Shown here piece after piece: positions 32,160 to 44,249 of a DNA stretch of 64,000 nucleotides. Every line of letters starts with the position of its first letter. Positions within the stretch are counted from its first letter, which is position 1. A program made the position numbers and the translations under genes. The stretch lies in assembly GCF_000003815.2 (NCBI RefSeq), contig NC_049982.1, forward strand, positions 731,175 to 795,174, written 5' to 3'. Source of the stretch: Branchiostoma floridae. Taxonomy: Eukaryota; Chordata; Leptocardii; Amphioxiformes; Branchiostomatidae. A model generated the notes under the pieces. It made no database searches. It was not told the origin of the DNA and was given only the letters and a program-made list of their open reading frames with translations.

Positions 32160-32430
32160 CACTGATTCGTGATTTTCAACATTGGCTAAGTAAGGTTCCC
32201 CTACTCTCCAAGCAGAGGTTAGGCTCCGGCTGTTTTTTAAACGTTGTTGTTAGTCTTTTTTATCGGGCTTTCTATTTTGTATTGTATCGTGTAGGTATCC
32301 GGTTAGTTTTTGACACTACAAGATACAATACAAAATAGAAAGCCCGATAAAGACGACTATAAAAGAACGTTTAAAAAACATCCGGAGCCTAACCTCTGCT
32401 TCAGAACCAATGTTGAAAATCGCGAGTCAG
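32160..32430. repeat. Large foldback element (arms about 125 bp)
   Basis: The left arm ('gattttcaacattgg', 'ccaagcagaggttaggctcc', 'gggctttctattttgtattg') is mirrored by the right arm in reverse complement. The loop is about 20 bases near 32300. The 'ccaagcagaggtt' word links it to the elements at 51046 and 51792. Confidence 0.9.
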
Positions 32431-32860
32431 CGCCCAACGAAAGTTAAAGCCTGCAAAGGAGGCTACATAAAATACTCTGCCAGATATGCACTACGCTAAG
32501 ACTATCGTAAACTGTTAAAACATGTACTTTATGTTATATTTATTGCTATGATGATGCTTCGTACAGTGATAATGTAGTAAAATCTCAATTCAGATATCTT
32601 GATCTAACATGAGTTCAACAAAAGATACGTAAATAGAGGATAAAATATAATAAAAGAAGAACACATTTCCGGTATTTGTGTGTCTACGGACGTATTGCCT
32701 CGCTGATACGGCCTTGAAAGTTTTTAGTCTATAAACTTGAGATAAAATATAAAGTTACCAACGTACCGGTGGCTGCGCGTAACGCCCTTTCAAAGGAAAC
32801 ATGCTGTTCGATAGTGGTAGTCACTGAAAGTTAGGTTAACATACGCAAAGCTTTTATCGT
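32431..32860. other. Intergenic DNA
   Basis: AT-rich, nothing recognised. Confidence 0.3.
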
Positions 32861-33162
32861 TAAGCCGGGTTCACACGTGCGTATGTATTCCGTATGAGGT
32901 CCGTATGAAATTTCTTTGCCTCTACCAGGCTCCACAGGTCACTGGATAGAAAATGAACGAATATAGTCAGGTAACATGCCAGAGGAGTTAGGGGAGTCAC
33001 AAACCATACTCGGACAGCTAACTCCTCTGACATGTTATGTGTTTACATTTGCCCAATTTTGACTGTTTTTCAAGCGACCTGTGGAGCCTGGTAGAGGCTA
33101 AGACTTCCATACGGACCTCATACGGACTTACATAATATACGCACGTGTAAACCCACCTTTAG
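32861..33162. repeat. Foldback element flanked by about 29 bp direct repeats
   Basis: The inverted ends are 'ttcacacgtgcgtatgtatt' plus 'ccgtatgaggtccgtatg', matched at 33105-33155. Inner arms 'accaggctccacaggtc' and 'gacctgtggagcctggt' are followed by an inner foldback 'catgccagaggagtta'. Outside it, 'gttagg..acat.cgcaaagcttt' occurs on both sides (32830-32858 and 33168-33196). Confidence 0.85.
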
Positions 33163-33424
33163 TGTGTTAGGCTACATGCGCAAAGCTTTTGCCGCTACAT
33201 CATGCGACCTCATCTATTAAACCCTTATCCACAGGGTTACATAATTCCTCCACTTTGAAAGTGTTAGATAGGTCTCTAGTGCAGCACCCCCGGGTATACA
33301 CAGATAAGACATGCAGGATTGTGTTGTACTGGGGGGTTGTGAAATCTGTTTATACAATTGTTTTTCAATGTGGCGGATATATGTGGCTTGACGGATCAAG
33401 GTTAGTAGCCGTGACTCTGTGACG

Positions 33425-34959
33425 TCACGGCCTGACCCGGCAAATGGTGAAGCGGTAACGGCGATCTCTGAAAAGCGAAAAAAAACAAACAAGTTGGTTA
33501 AGTTAAGATTAAGTCCGTTTCTGTAACCCTGTGCCACACACCTTTCCGCATTCACTTCCACATGGGGCTAACCCACTGGTACTGGTGCGAGAACACGTCA
33601 AAAACCGCCGGAGCCAAACGTCTGTTTGGAGAGGAACTTAGCGAGCCAAACACGATGAAGTTACACCACTATATGATATCTCACTTGCTATTAGCCCTCG
33701 GGCAAGAATCTGCAACAAACTTATCATTATCATAAATGCTCACACATATCTGCTGTCCTGGCTCCCGTGGATACCTTTGATGTAGTAAGGCGGCATAATA
33801 AATGTTACTATCCCTGTAATATGAGACTATATCCCTGTAATATGAGACTATATCCCGTAATAGGAGACTATATCCCTCTAATATGAGACTATCCCTGTAA
33901 TATGAGACTATCCCTGTAATATGAGACTATCCCTGTGATGTGAGACTATCCCTGTATATGAGACTATCCCTGTAATATGAGACTATCCCTGTGATGTGAG
34001 ACTATCCCTGTAATATGAGACTATCCCTGTAATATGAGACTATCCCTGTGATGTGAGACTATCCCTGTAATATGAGACTATCCCTGTAATATGAGACTAT
34101 ATCCCTGTAATATGAGACTATATCCCTGTAATATGAGACTATATCCCTGTAATATGAGACTATATCCCTGTAATAGGAGACTATATCCCTCTAATATGAG
34201 ACTATCCCTGTAATATGAGACTATCCCTGTAATATGAGACTATATCCCTGTAATATGAGACTATATCCCTGTAATATGAGACTATCCCTGTAATATGAGA
34301 CTATCCCTGTAATATGAGACTATCCCTGTAATATGAGACTATCCCTGTAATATGAGACTATATCCCTGTAATATGAGACTATCCCTGTAATATGAGACTG
34401 CTCACCCATGTGTGTCGTCCTGGTGGTCGTGGATACCCTTGATGTACTACGGTAAGTCGGCATAGTAAATGTTACTATCCCTGTAATATGAGACTATCCC
34501 TGTAATATGAGACTATCCCTGTAATATGAGACTATCCCTGTAATATGAGACTATCCCTGTAATATGATACTATCCCTGTAATATGAGACTATCCCTGTAA
34601 TAATATGAGACTGCTCACCCATATCTGTTGTCCTGGTGCCCGTGGATACCCTTGATGTAGTACGCCGGCGGCACCACGTAGTCCATGGCGGCGTCCCAGT
34701 TGTTGACGAAGTCGGTGGTGCGGCAGCTGTGGGCTAACATGCCGGGCTTACGGGAGCACTTCACCTGTACGTACAGTAAAATATCCGAATTAAGCATGAT
34801 GTACAAAAAGACTAACAATCTGCTGTACCAACTACTGAGCAAGAAATACAAATTGACTTTGACCTTCGTGTTCGCAGTCCCTATTCGCTTACCAAATACC
34901 ATTACAATCCATCCAGAAGTTATAAAGTTATGTTCTCAAATATCCGGAAACAAATAAAC

Positions 34960-35011
<52 letters not shown>

Positions 35012-36282
35012 AAAAAAAAACAATATCTCCATTTTTCATGGAGATAACCATGCCTTGAAGTACCAACGTTTTCAACAAAGGATTGGTGTCTTCAAAATTC
35101 ACTTCAAATACTCGTTCTTCCTGAGACCTATCCTGAGACTTTGAAGTTAAGATTGTTTGTTTGTTTGTTTGCTTGTTTGTTTATGTAGACATAGAAGACT
35201 CGGGAGTACTTACCCTCCAGCGGCGGTCCTGATGTGCGTTGGAGTGCAGACTGCGGAAGCCGCATTGTTTGTTTGTTTATTTATTTAGACAGAGAAGACA
35301 TGAGGATACTGACCCTCCAGCGACGGTCCTGATGTGCGTTGGAGTGCAGGCTGTGGAAGCCGGTAACGACGCTGCTGAAGGGACAGGTGTACCCCATGTT
35401 CGCGTCGAAGTCGTTCACCCAGGGGCTCCAGTAGTGATGGAAGAAAAACAGCCCGGGCGCTACCCTGCACGCAGCAAATATCAGCGAAAAGTTATCAATA
35501 ATAATCATGGGTTTTATTCATAGAACATTTGGCAGGCCTGCACGCAGCAAATATCAACGAAAAGTTATCAATAATAATCATGGGTTTTATTTAGAGAACA
35601 TTTGACAGGCCTGCACGCAGCAAATATCAGCGAAAAGTTATCAATAATATAATCATGGGTTTTATTCAGAGAACATTTGGCAGGCCAAGAGCTGAATTAC
35701 ATGTTCAGGCCATTGGATAAAAGGTTAAGCCAAACGACACATTGACAAGTCTAAGAACCTTGAAGTGTTAAATCACAGACAAATCTGTTAAAAAGTTACA
35801 AGCTGAGCTAAAATGTATTTTTTCAGAGGTGAAATTTGTAATTAACTATTGGTTAGCTGGCATCACCTCTTTGTCCCGTGTACTCGTACTCCTTCATTGA
35901 GTAAAATAAAATGGCAAAAATGTGCAACAAAGGCCTCCATGAAAAGTGGCTTGCAGGCCGATTTGAGCTTTCGTGAATAAACAAAGGTTGAAACTAATAA
36001 TGATAGAAAAATAAAAACAGACCTGCACTCGAACCGCCAGACCCGGTCCTCGGCCACGTTGCAATGTGCACTCTGGACGCGGGAGATGGCTCTGGTCAGG
36101 GGGCACTGCACGGTGAACGCTCCGTCCCAGGTCGTCTGGGCGCCGGCCAGCGCCGTGGTAGGGGGCGGGCAGACCGGGGCAGGGGCACGTCGGCGGCGTC
36201 GCCTCAGCCAGCCGTCCGTGGGACCGGCGAGGAGACAGCCCAGGAAAGCCGCGGCGAGGATCAGCACTCGTGCGGATGCCAT
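33425..36282 (-). CDS. Dermatopontin-like secreted protein, gene A (four exons)
   Basis: Minus-strand exons 36282-36023, 35464-35314, 34764-34619 and 33467-33425 (TGA) join in phase to 199 residues. The signal peptide MASARVLILAAAFLGCLLAG and PTDGW are followed by L and six Arg. Family motifs are AEDRVWRFEC, HYWSPWVNDFD, HQDRRWR, NNWDAAMDYV, and a last exon DRRYRFTICRVRP. The last two exons are 146 and 43 nt, the same as in gene 1, which supports the small terminal exon although it lies 1.15 kb away. It differs from gene 1 by an extra intron after FEC (CAG|GT), 36022-35465. Three of its junctions are tandemly duplicated in adjacent introns: exon 2 acceptor, exon 2 donor and exon 3 donor. The role is inferred as extracellular matrix. 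A TATA-like 'cttaaaa' (about 36333, minus) is weaker than in the other copies. Confidence 0.85.
33739..34618. repeat. 19-21 bp minisatellite with two decoy exon 3 donors
   Basis: About 40 units of 'ccctgtaatatgagactat' (with 'atat' variants) fill the intron after exon 3 of gene A. Two copies of the exon end plus its donor are embedded, at about 34401-34437 and 33739-33775 (plus-strand 'gctcacccatgtgtgtcgtc' and 'gctcacacatatctgctgtc'). Each is followed by minisatellite units, so the exon-donor junction and the repeat were amplified together. Confidence 0.9.
34950..35020. repeat. (CA)n microsatellite
   Basis: A nearly pure CA repeat of about 55 bases, followed by A9. It lies in the intron between exons 2 and 3 of gene A, next to a short LINE tail fragment (35055-35130). 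Confidence 0.95.
35200..35280 (-). repeat. Decoy duplicate of gene A exon 2 donor
   Basis: 35205-35270 repeats 35300-35370 (exon end plus intron start), separated by TTTG repeats. On the minus strand the copy reads 'cgctggagg|gtaagt', a consensus donor. The true exon end reads 'cgctggagg|gtcagt', a weaker one. Confidence 0.88.
35470..35695 (-). repeat. Triplicated 76-80 bp intron end of gene A exon 2
   Basis: Three copies, starting at about 35465, 35537 and 35610, each contain 'cctgcacgcagcaaatatca', 'cgaaaagttatcaataat' and 'catgggttttatt'. On the minus strand every copy ends 'tgctgcgtgcag', giving three equivalent acceptors upstream of the exon at 35464. Confidence 0.9.
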
Positions 36283-36299
36283 CTTTGTTTGGGGAATGA

Positions 36300-36700
36300 C
36301 TCTGCTTTTCGGGTCTCCTGACACGGGTTTTAAGTACTCTTAACATCCCATTGTTTCGGTAAAGTGGAAAATTACACGTCATAAAGATATTCGGTAATTT
36401 TGCCAAGAATAGACTCCCAGCACAGAAAGCCATTGTGAGGATCAAGCGTCGTGACGACCCAACCCCCTCCCCGCCCTTAACGTTCTATAGGACACGGAGT
36501 CTTTCTTTGTTTCTACGCAGCCGAAAGCTCTGTTGTTTAATTGATGTAATTAAAATGTTAGGTCATTTTGCCCAGAATATACTCTTACCACAGACGGCCA
36601 TTGTGAAGAACAGGTTTGGTGACAGCCACTGCCCCCCACCCATAATGTCCGAGAGGACACTGAATCTATTTGTGAAGCGAAGTATCGTCATTTTTATTCA
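36300..36700. repeat. Duplicated upstream region of gene A
   Basis: 36380-36470 and 36555-36660 share 'attttgccaagaata' or 'attttgcccagaata', 'acagac.gccattgtga', and 'gacag/gac..cc' words in order. Three or more further copies in opposite orientation lie at 38290-38760. Confidence 0.65.
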
Positions 36701-36719
36701 CTTTTACGGACAGTCCCGT

Positions 36720-37440
36720 TAATGACCCCCTCCACAATCTCTCGCTGGCTGGGGTTAATGACCCCCCCCCCCCCACACACAAAAAAAATATCTGGCTGGC
36801 TGGGGTTAATGACCCCCCCCCCCAATGTAAGTAAGGTCGTTGGGAGTGGCCGGTTAAGTACATATGTAAAAATTATTTTTTTGCNNNNNNNNNNNNNNNN
36901 NNNNNNNNNNNNNNNNNNNNNNNNNNNNNNNNNNNNNNNNNNNNNNNNNNNNNNNNNNNNNNNNNNNNNNNNNNNNNNNNNNNNNNNNNNNNNNNNNNNN
37001 NNNNNNNNNNNNNNNNNNNNNNNNNNNNNNNNNNNNNNNNNNNNNNNNNNNNNNNNNNNNNNNNNNNNNNNNNCCCCCCCCCCCCCCCCTTAATTTGGGG
37101 GGAGCCCTCGGATTTTTTTGGGAGGGGAAGGTTCGCCTTTTTTTTTCCCTTTCCGGGGACGGCCCTTAAAAGCCCCCCCCCAAAATTTTTCCGGGGGGGG
37201 GGGTAAAAGACCCCCCCCCGCCAAAAAAAACACAATATTTTTCGCTGGGGGGGGTTAAGGCCCCCCCCCCCCCACACACACAAAATATCTCGCTGGGGGG
37301 GGTTAATGACCCCCCCCCCCCCCACACACACACACACACGCACACAATCTCTCGCTGGCTGGGGTTAATGACCCCCCCCCCCACACACACACAATATCTC
37401 GCTGGCTGGGGTTAATGACCCCCTACCCGACTGTAGGACA
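36720..37440. repeat. G/C homopolymer minisatellite around an assembly gap
   Basis: Units of about 45-60 bases contain 'ctcgctggctggggttaatgacc', a long C run and a CA tract. They occur at 36745, 36790, 37240, 37290, 37355 and 37400. Sequence at 37074-37260 shows many variable homopolymers and is probably low quality. Confidence 0.85.
36885..37073. other. Assembly gap (189 N)
   Basis: A run of N inside the C-rich minisatellite. Confidence 0.99.
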
Positions 37441-37756
37441 GGCCGCTAGGAGTGCTCGGCCAAGTACAAAGATAAGAAAAAATCTTTTTAATGCCGTTGG
37501 TTGAATCTTTTTCGCTTTGTATGTTTTAGTTATATTTTTACATTCTGCATAGCACCATAGTACAGGGTATCATTGTCAATAACAGGTCCAGTGACTGCCC
37601 CTCCTTGAGTCTAAGGAGAAAAAAAATCTCTCTTGATTAATTGGTGTGCAATAAACATTGATTTGTAAAAGGCGGGGCTGCGCTAGAGATCCCTCGACCG
37701 CGCTGGTTTTCAAAGTGGCGAATACTACTACATGTAACAGGCAGATACTACAATAT

Positions 37757-38023
37757 AGCCGCTGATCAAAGGTTCTGTACATTCTGCCCAAAGCATATTG
37801 AAGATGAATTTCACTTTATAATGGAATGTTGTAGATACGCTAGTTTACGTAATGAATTATTCATATTTCTCGAATCAAGTACAACAGATTTCAAGAGACT
37901 CGATGCTAAAAATAGATTTGTATATATCTTCAGATGCCAGAACTCCCATAATGCAAACATAGGCAAATATATCAAGGACTGCTCTGTTATTAGAAAGAGT
38001 ACCGATACCAATGATATATAGCC
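37757..38023 (+). mobile_element. LINE tail fragment with CxxC-EDE-H-C motif
   Basis: The frame reads DQRFCTFCPKHIEDEFHFIM then ECCRYASLRNELF and ends in a stop at 38023. A zinc-binding-like C-x2-C...H...C near the end of a reverse-transcriptase ORF is typical of several LINE families. Only this tail is present. Confidence 0.75.
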
Positions 38024-38239
38024 CACTCCATTGTAATACTATATCAAAGAATTATGTTAGCCCTTGCTGTTATGTTAACTAGATCGTTAAGCTTTATCCT
38101 ATACCCCTATTTTGTACTTTGTGTGATACTAGTAGTTTTTGACGCCATACATTGTATCATGTACAATTGTCGTGCAATAAAGGTCTTTCATGTAACCGTG
38201 TGGATAAACGCTACTGGAGGTTAGATCTAAACAAAGTTG

Positions 38240-38775
38240 ACTTCGTGCCAATGTGTTGCCATGACAGTTATGACGATCTGTAGCTTCACAAATAGACACA
38301 ATATTAATGTCCTCTTGGGCATTATGGGTGGGGAGTGGTCTTCTCTTGTCAATGGCTGTTTGTGCAAAGCATCTATTCTGGGCAAAATTACGAAACGTTC
38401 TAGTTACACCCATGGAATTTTTCTCCACATAAAAATAGGTAGACTTAATGTCCTCTAGAACGTTAATATACGGAAGGAGGGGCCTTCACGACACATGTAC
38501 TTAACAATAGAAATCTGTACTAAGAGTCTATTCTGGGCAAAACTACGTAACATTATAATTACACCAATTAATCAATGACACTTTTTTCTACATGATAACA
38601 GGTGGACTCAATGTCCTCTACAATGTTAATGTGTGATGGGAGGGTCTCACGACAGCTGTACATCACAATGGCTGTCTGTGGTAAGGGTGTATTCTGGGCA
38701 AAATTACACATTTCATAATTACACCAATCAATGGAAGTTTCCTTTACATAAAACAGGTAAACTTAATGTCCTCTA
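38240..38775 (-). repeat. Tandem about 165 bp copies of gene A upstream module, inverted
   Basis: 'attctgggcaaaa..tac', 'caatggctgt.tgtg' and 'acttaatgtcctctag' recur at about 38340-38455, 38505-38625 and 38665-38775. Reverse-complemented, they match 36555-36660. No coding exon is attached. Confidence 0.7.
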
Positions 38776-39130
38776 GATCGATCTAGCGAGGATTTATTGT
38801 CGTTTAGCCGATAGTTTGTGGTGCAACTAGGTTCACTTCCTTTAAACCATAGTTATGACAGAATCACAAATGTTAACAGAAGACAGGTATATTGAGCAAG
38901 ACGAAACTACATGTACTACAGAAGAACCACAGACGGCGAAAAACACGACGAATCGATAAACGTGATAACTTTACATAGCAAACACCGCTTCAATGCTGAT
39001 TAACTCTCTTCATTAAAAATCACTGCGGATTTAAATAATCATTGCGGATCTGAATCAGAGAAAGAAATATTGTGAACCTTTCACGAAATAGTAAAACATG
39101 CAAACATTGGTGGGAAACTGGACTTGCGTT
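38776..39130 (-). repeat. 3' flank of the dermatopontin pseudogene (inverted copy of 26640-26970)
   Basis: 'aggatttattgtcg' (minus-strand AATAAA at 38797-38792), 'catagttatgacagaatcac' and 'aaacaccgcttcaatg' match the reverse complement of the gene 1 3' UTR. Confidence 0.75.
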
Positions 39131-39456
39131 TATCTTTTCTTGTTGTACTATGTACAATGTATCATTTTCTGTCTGACGTGATTTTCCTTTGCTTCTCATT
39201 TGTACTTGATTTCTCTTTGTAAAAATGTATACTTTTTTATGTAAGGGGTAGCGTCAAAATAGGTATTGTACTTGAGTGCGCTACCTCTTTGTCATATTGT
39301 GTTATTGTTAAAATGTTTGAATAAAAAAAATATTGGTCCAGAAAAAGATGACAAAGAGAGCTTTTATCATGAAATACTTATATATCCTGGCTAACGTTAG
39401 TGCCACTAAGTGTAAAAAAAAGCTTAATTTTACTGTGTCGGCCCTACCCTGACCTA

Positions 39457-39540
39457 GCCTGAGTATCATCCTCCGTAGTAACCACGGTTAGCAAGCGAAA
39501 GTCGTGAGCCAGCGGTTACTACGGAGGATGATACTCAGGC
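39457..39540. repeat. 84 bp foldback element with 27 bp perfect arms
   Basis: 'gcctgagtatcatcctccgt' plus 'agtaacc' and its exact reverse complement bound a 30-base loop. 'accctgacc' occurs on both sides (39446 and 39543). Confidence 0.9.
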
Positions 39541-39627
39541 CAACCCTGACCAGGACCGTGTTGTTGTACCGCCAGGCCCGATCGCTACAGGTTGATCCTG
39601 CACAGGTGGAACGAATAGCGCCGATCC

Positions 39628-40852
39628 CTGCAGAAAGAAACAAATGACAGCTTTTGTACATCTGAAAGTGGCTTATGAAGTACTAGTATACGAAATATAG
39701 TGTTCATGATGTCAGTGTTCCATGCAGAATGTTTTGCTGGTATCTGTCAGGCCAGACAATTTTTGATATACATGTACGGACAAATCCCAGTTCAGAAGAC
39801 AGGGATCTTCTATCCCATCATGACAATTTTGAAAACGTTTGAGAAAGTTTGCTCCAAAATTGTGCTTCACNNNNNNNNNNNNNNNNNNNNNNNNNNNNNN
39901 NNNNNNNNNNNNNNNNNNNNNNNNNNNNNNNNNNNNNNNNNNNNNNNNNNNNNNNNNNNNNNNNNNNNNNTCTGTGCTGTTTCTAATTTGAGAACACTGA
40001 CGTATCTATCTCTTCTTGACATATATCACCCACATTTTCGAAAAATCCAGGCGACCATAGTCATTGCGGAATATGTATGCTACCTCCTGGTGCGGTGATC
40101 ACGAAACCTAAACTTGACAATCATTGTCATCAGTGTTTCAATTTTAAGTTTTTCACTCCCCCTTTAAATGACCGACAGACAGACAGAGACAGCATTTTGT
40201 TATCTATGAATTATTTGGTGGCAGAGAGCTTGTAATATAAGGAAGAAGTGATGTGTGTTTGGTCCCCCTAGCAGCTTGCTCTGGAACTACAGGTGCGTTT
40301 TTGTCAAAATCTACCAAGCAGCATAACGGATTTCCATGATATTTAGTATGCAAGTATGTTTGGCAAAAATTTACATAATGAATTTCAAATTATGCAAATT
40401 AGGGCATTATTTCCATATCCAATGTGGAAAATCTATACATACATTTTTTTCCGTTATAGGACTCAAGTATTTGTGACATAATGTAGTTTGTGGCTGCAAG
40501 ATTAGCATATCAATTATGGAAACAAGCCCACAATTTGCATGATTAATATGAAAATGTCATAATTCTTCTAAGTGCATGAAGTGAATGATTGGATTGTCAA
40601 CACTGTGACCTGTGTAAGTAAATCAAAGGTGAACATAACCAGTCATAGATTAAGCAGATGTGAAAATCATTTGCATAATCAGAATATTTCACGGAGATTT
40701 GAGATCTCTGAACTTTTGTTTGTTTTGCCTTTAGATAGACCTTTCATCTTCAGAATTACTCAGGTTTTGTCAACTTTGGAACGGACAAACGTCCTCTTAA
40801 TTAAACGTCTTTTAGATTGGTATCTCAATAAATAAACCAATTGTGCCCATCT
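39628..40852. other. Intron of pseudogene B with gap
   Basis: A 100-N gap lies at 39871-39970. A dispersed repeat ('gcagcttgctctgg', 'aaggaagaagtg') at 40190-40300 is related to 51500-51560. Otherwise AT-rich and unremarkable. Confidence 0.5.
39871..39970. other. Assembly gap (100 N)
   Basis: A run of exactly 100 N. Confidence 0.99.
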
Positions 40853-40990
40853 TGGTATCTACGAAAAAGGTGTGTACTCTTTGCCATTGTCGTGGTATCC
40901 ATGCATCCCCCGGATGTAGAAGCCGCTGGGAACGTAGTAGTTCATGTTGCCGTCCAAGTTGTTCACAAAGAGGGACGAGTAGTGGTTGTA

Positions 40991-41313
40991 GTTACCTATT
41001 CTTTCTGCGCAGTGATTGACTCATCCATATGAAGCTATGGGGTGGTGCCTGGAGTCGCGCGAAGATGTGATACATATAACATTCCCCAGACTGAGTAGGT
41101 GGGTGGGTGGGCGGGCGAAAAAGAAAAACTGCGCTCCATCGTGCCTACCTCTTTTCCCTTGTCCCACTCCTTCTACCCCATGTTCACGTCTTCGACGGAT
41201 TCCAGGCTGTGCGGATGAGTCCGTCAAACTGCATGTGAATAGTCTATCCTGCCTTTATATGGGATTGGGTCTTCGCCTAATATAGGCATCGCCAATCACA
41301 GCGCAGGAAAGAT
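40991..41313. repeat. MITE family D copy inside pseudogene B exon 2
   Basis: The left end 'gttacctattctttctgcgc' and right end 'ccaatcacagcgcaggaaag' are inverted. The interior matches the 12223-12718 copy near both ends. It is joined without spacer to a second left end at 41314. Confidence 0.88.
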
Positions 41314-44249
41314 AGTTACCTATTCTTTCTGCGCAGTGATTGACTCATCCATATGAAGCTATGGGGTGGTGCCTTCCGTCGCGCCTCTTCTTTTTAGTAT
41401 CATTACCTGAGTTGCGTGGCATCCAAGCTTCTTGGTGCGTGTGTGGGTTCTAGGAGACCAACCGCTGACTCCACGCTAATAGGGAACGCGTGCGGTGTAT
41501 ACCCAAGGCCAAGGACGACAGTGGACGCATAGTCAACATACTCAACATAGTCTATTGACAACTTCTTATGGAACCGTTCCATGATGGTAAACAACCAGCA
41601 CCACACGTAACCACTAGCGGACTCTACCACTTATATGGGTGGTGGTCCAGACCTACCATAACAATCACTATACAATATTGGCGCTACTATTCTTCCTTCT
41701 TACATATGCATACCTCCTACTATTCCTAATCTCATCCTAACTTTCCTTCACTCCATCGTTCATAAATATCCATACCTCCTACTATCCCCAATCTCATCTT
41801 AACCTTCCTTGACTCTATCGTTCTCTCCCACTCTCATCCTTACTTCTCCCACTCTCATCCGCCAAGTTCTTCACACCATCATTCTCTATTCCTTTCTACC
41901 CCAACCTCCATTCATTAGTCTTTTATTCGTGTCCTGCTTATCGGAAGTGAATCAACTACAATAAAACTAATGTGCAGTCTAATACTTTTTATTTCTTGCA
42001 TCGCCGGCGGTCCTCTTCTAAAAACTACTAGAAGTGTGCTCTGTCAGATGTTGCAAACTCCAAATATACTTCCAACCCCATAAATAGAATAGACACGGTA
42101 CGTAACAATGGTCTATTATCGCAGCAGATGTAACTTTCGTATAACGGATCTCTCCAAGTTCGACGTACACAAATGGCCCAGACATATTGCAAGAATAAAT
42201 ACCCAATATAATCCCATTTCTCCCTATCAGAACTCGGGTATAAACAAAAAAAAATGTCGACATTCGGTTTCAAATATTTGTTTCAACTGCCGTTTAGCAA
42301 ACCAAGCTACGTCACATACATTGAGATAATTGTATCTAAACAAAAAATCTGTATTGAAGTGTTAGAGTCCTCCTCACTACTGTTCTAGCTTTTCACTGAT
42401 AACAACCTCTCTGGAAAATCCACTAACCCTTGAATTGATACATACTTGACGAAACCAGTTTTGGCCAATGCCGTTTTGCGCTGGGTAGCCAACCCTATAT
42501 TACTAGGTCTAGGTTGGAAAGCATATGTGATAAATTGAAGACATTCTATTTTATGTGCAGCAAAACCTTCATGTCTTCTATAAATAAGCCTTAACCCTGT
42601 GTGTGCCAATAAAGGCTGACAGTTAGAAAGTAAGCAGTGACCTTTTAATACTGGCTATATTAACCTGAAACTTTTATAGCGTCATCTTTGGACTCATTAC
42701 AGCTAAACATGTCAGATCTACCTACGAAACAAAATTAGACTTTGGCCTAAATGTTTCGATAAAACAACACAATAACTGCTGCCTTTTAACTTTCGTGCCT
42801 CGTCAAGTTATCAACAAATTACTACCCAAGATACACGAACCTGTATTTATCCATGGCACTTTATATTAAACATGCTCCTTTTCAAATTACTTATAAACCA
42901 TAAGCGCTGGAACGTACTACCAAGTAAAGAAAATGGAGACAGACGAAAACAGCAAACCGATTTAATAACTAGTTGTTTCTCAACATTACAACGAAAAACA
43001 TGTCACTTCCTGGACAACTTCTGACGTTGATGTGTTCCAATTAAAAACAAGCAAATACAGTGGTCATCCCTACAGTGAACTCTAAGACAGTATAGATGTT
43101 CTTTTTTTTTTTTACGTTTAACAGACGCTCTCTAACATATTCTGTTACTTTAAGGCAAAATGGAAGTTCAGGTCACAATTCGAACGTACGAGAGAGTAAA
43201 AAATTCTGGGGCTGTTGTCTCTCTGTTTCTGAATTTTAAGTCTGGTTTTAAACTTCTTGATCCCTTTGCTTGGCCACCATCCCTGCCTGCACACCGCCCT
43301 CCCATATGGTTTGCTGCGTGTACTTCTCAGCTGGCTGGTGGGTCTAAGTTGCTGAACTTGAGGTGGTATTTTCAGACGCCCTCGCATCACACCCACGCGC
43401 GTTGTACTGAATGCCTCCTGTAACATATTTATCATATTGCATGTCCTTCGGGATGAAGGTATCCTTTCTCTTGAAAACCTGTACCACCTAACGAATACGT
43501 CGTTGGTTACGAATGTTCTACGACAATGTTGCTCTGTATCTTGTACTTCAAAGAAAACGTACGTGTACCAAGAATCATAGCGATACAATAGCGTGTTGAA
43601 AAACGAACGAATGATACTCGTAATTAGTTCAAACTCCTTGCAGTTATACGTATGTAAGTGCCAACTTTTAATCTTGTGCTGTCCGTCCTAAAACTATCCA
43701 CGACGTACTATTCTCTACATTGCACACCGTAATCTTCACAATTGTCGGCCTCGACTTCAGTGCTTCTGTAGATATTTTCTCAATCGCGTTAAAAACTGCT
43801 TGCCGTTCTCGTTATCTACACGGGGTCCATCAACAATCTGCAATGCCACAAATCTCACCAAAGTATCGGACAGTCTCGGTATGTACCATCACGAAGTTAA
43901 CCAAAACCTGTCGTAGTCAGCCAGCCAAACTGTACTATTCTCATTTCCTACATGTGGCTGCCCTGTCGCACGACCAACTATATCAGCCTAGAGTTGTCCC
44001 TCGACTTGTCAAGTAACAAACCGAACGAAAACCAAGTCCTGTTATCAGCCTGAAGCTGTCCAATAACTAATAGTACGGCTCCATAGCACACAAAAATTGT
44101 CCTTCAGTCTTAAACTCCACCTGTGGTTGTCCCACAACTTGTCGCATAACAAACAAAATAAAAAACTGTCCGCCAGCCATGTTACCTACCTAGGCTTGTC
44201 TAAACAACCTGTCGTGCGACCAACCACTAACACCTGGGTAACAAATTTG

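Noticed and set aside
33805-34615. CRISPR-like array
   Set aside because: Units are contiguous 19-21 bp repeats without unique spacers, in a eukaryotic intron.
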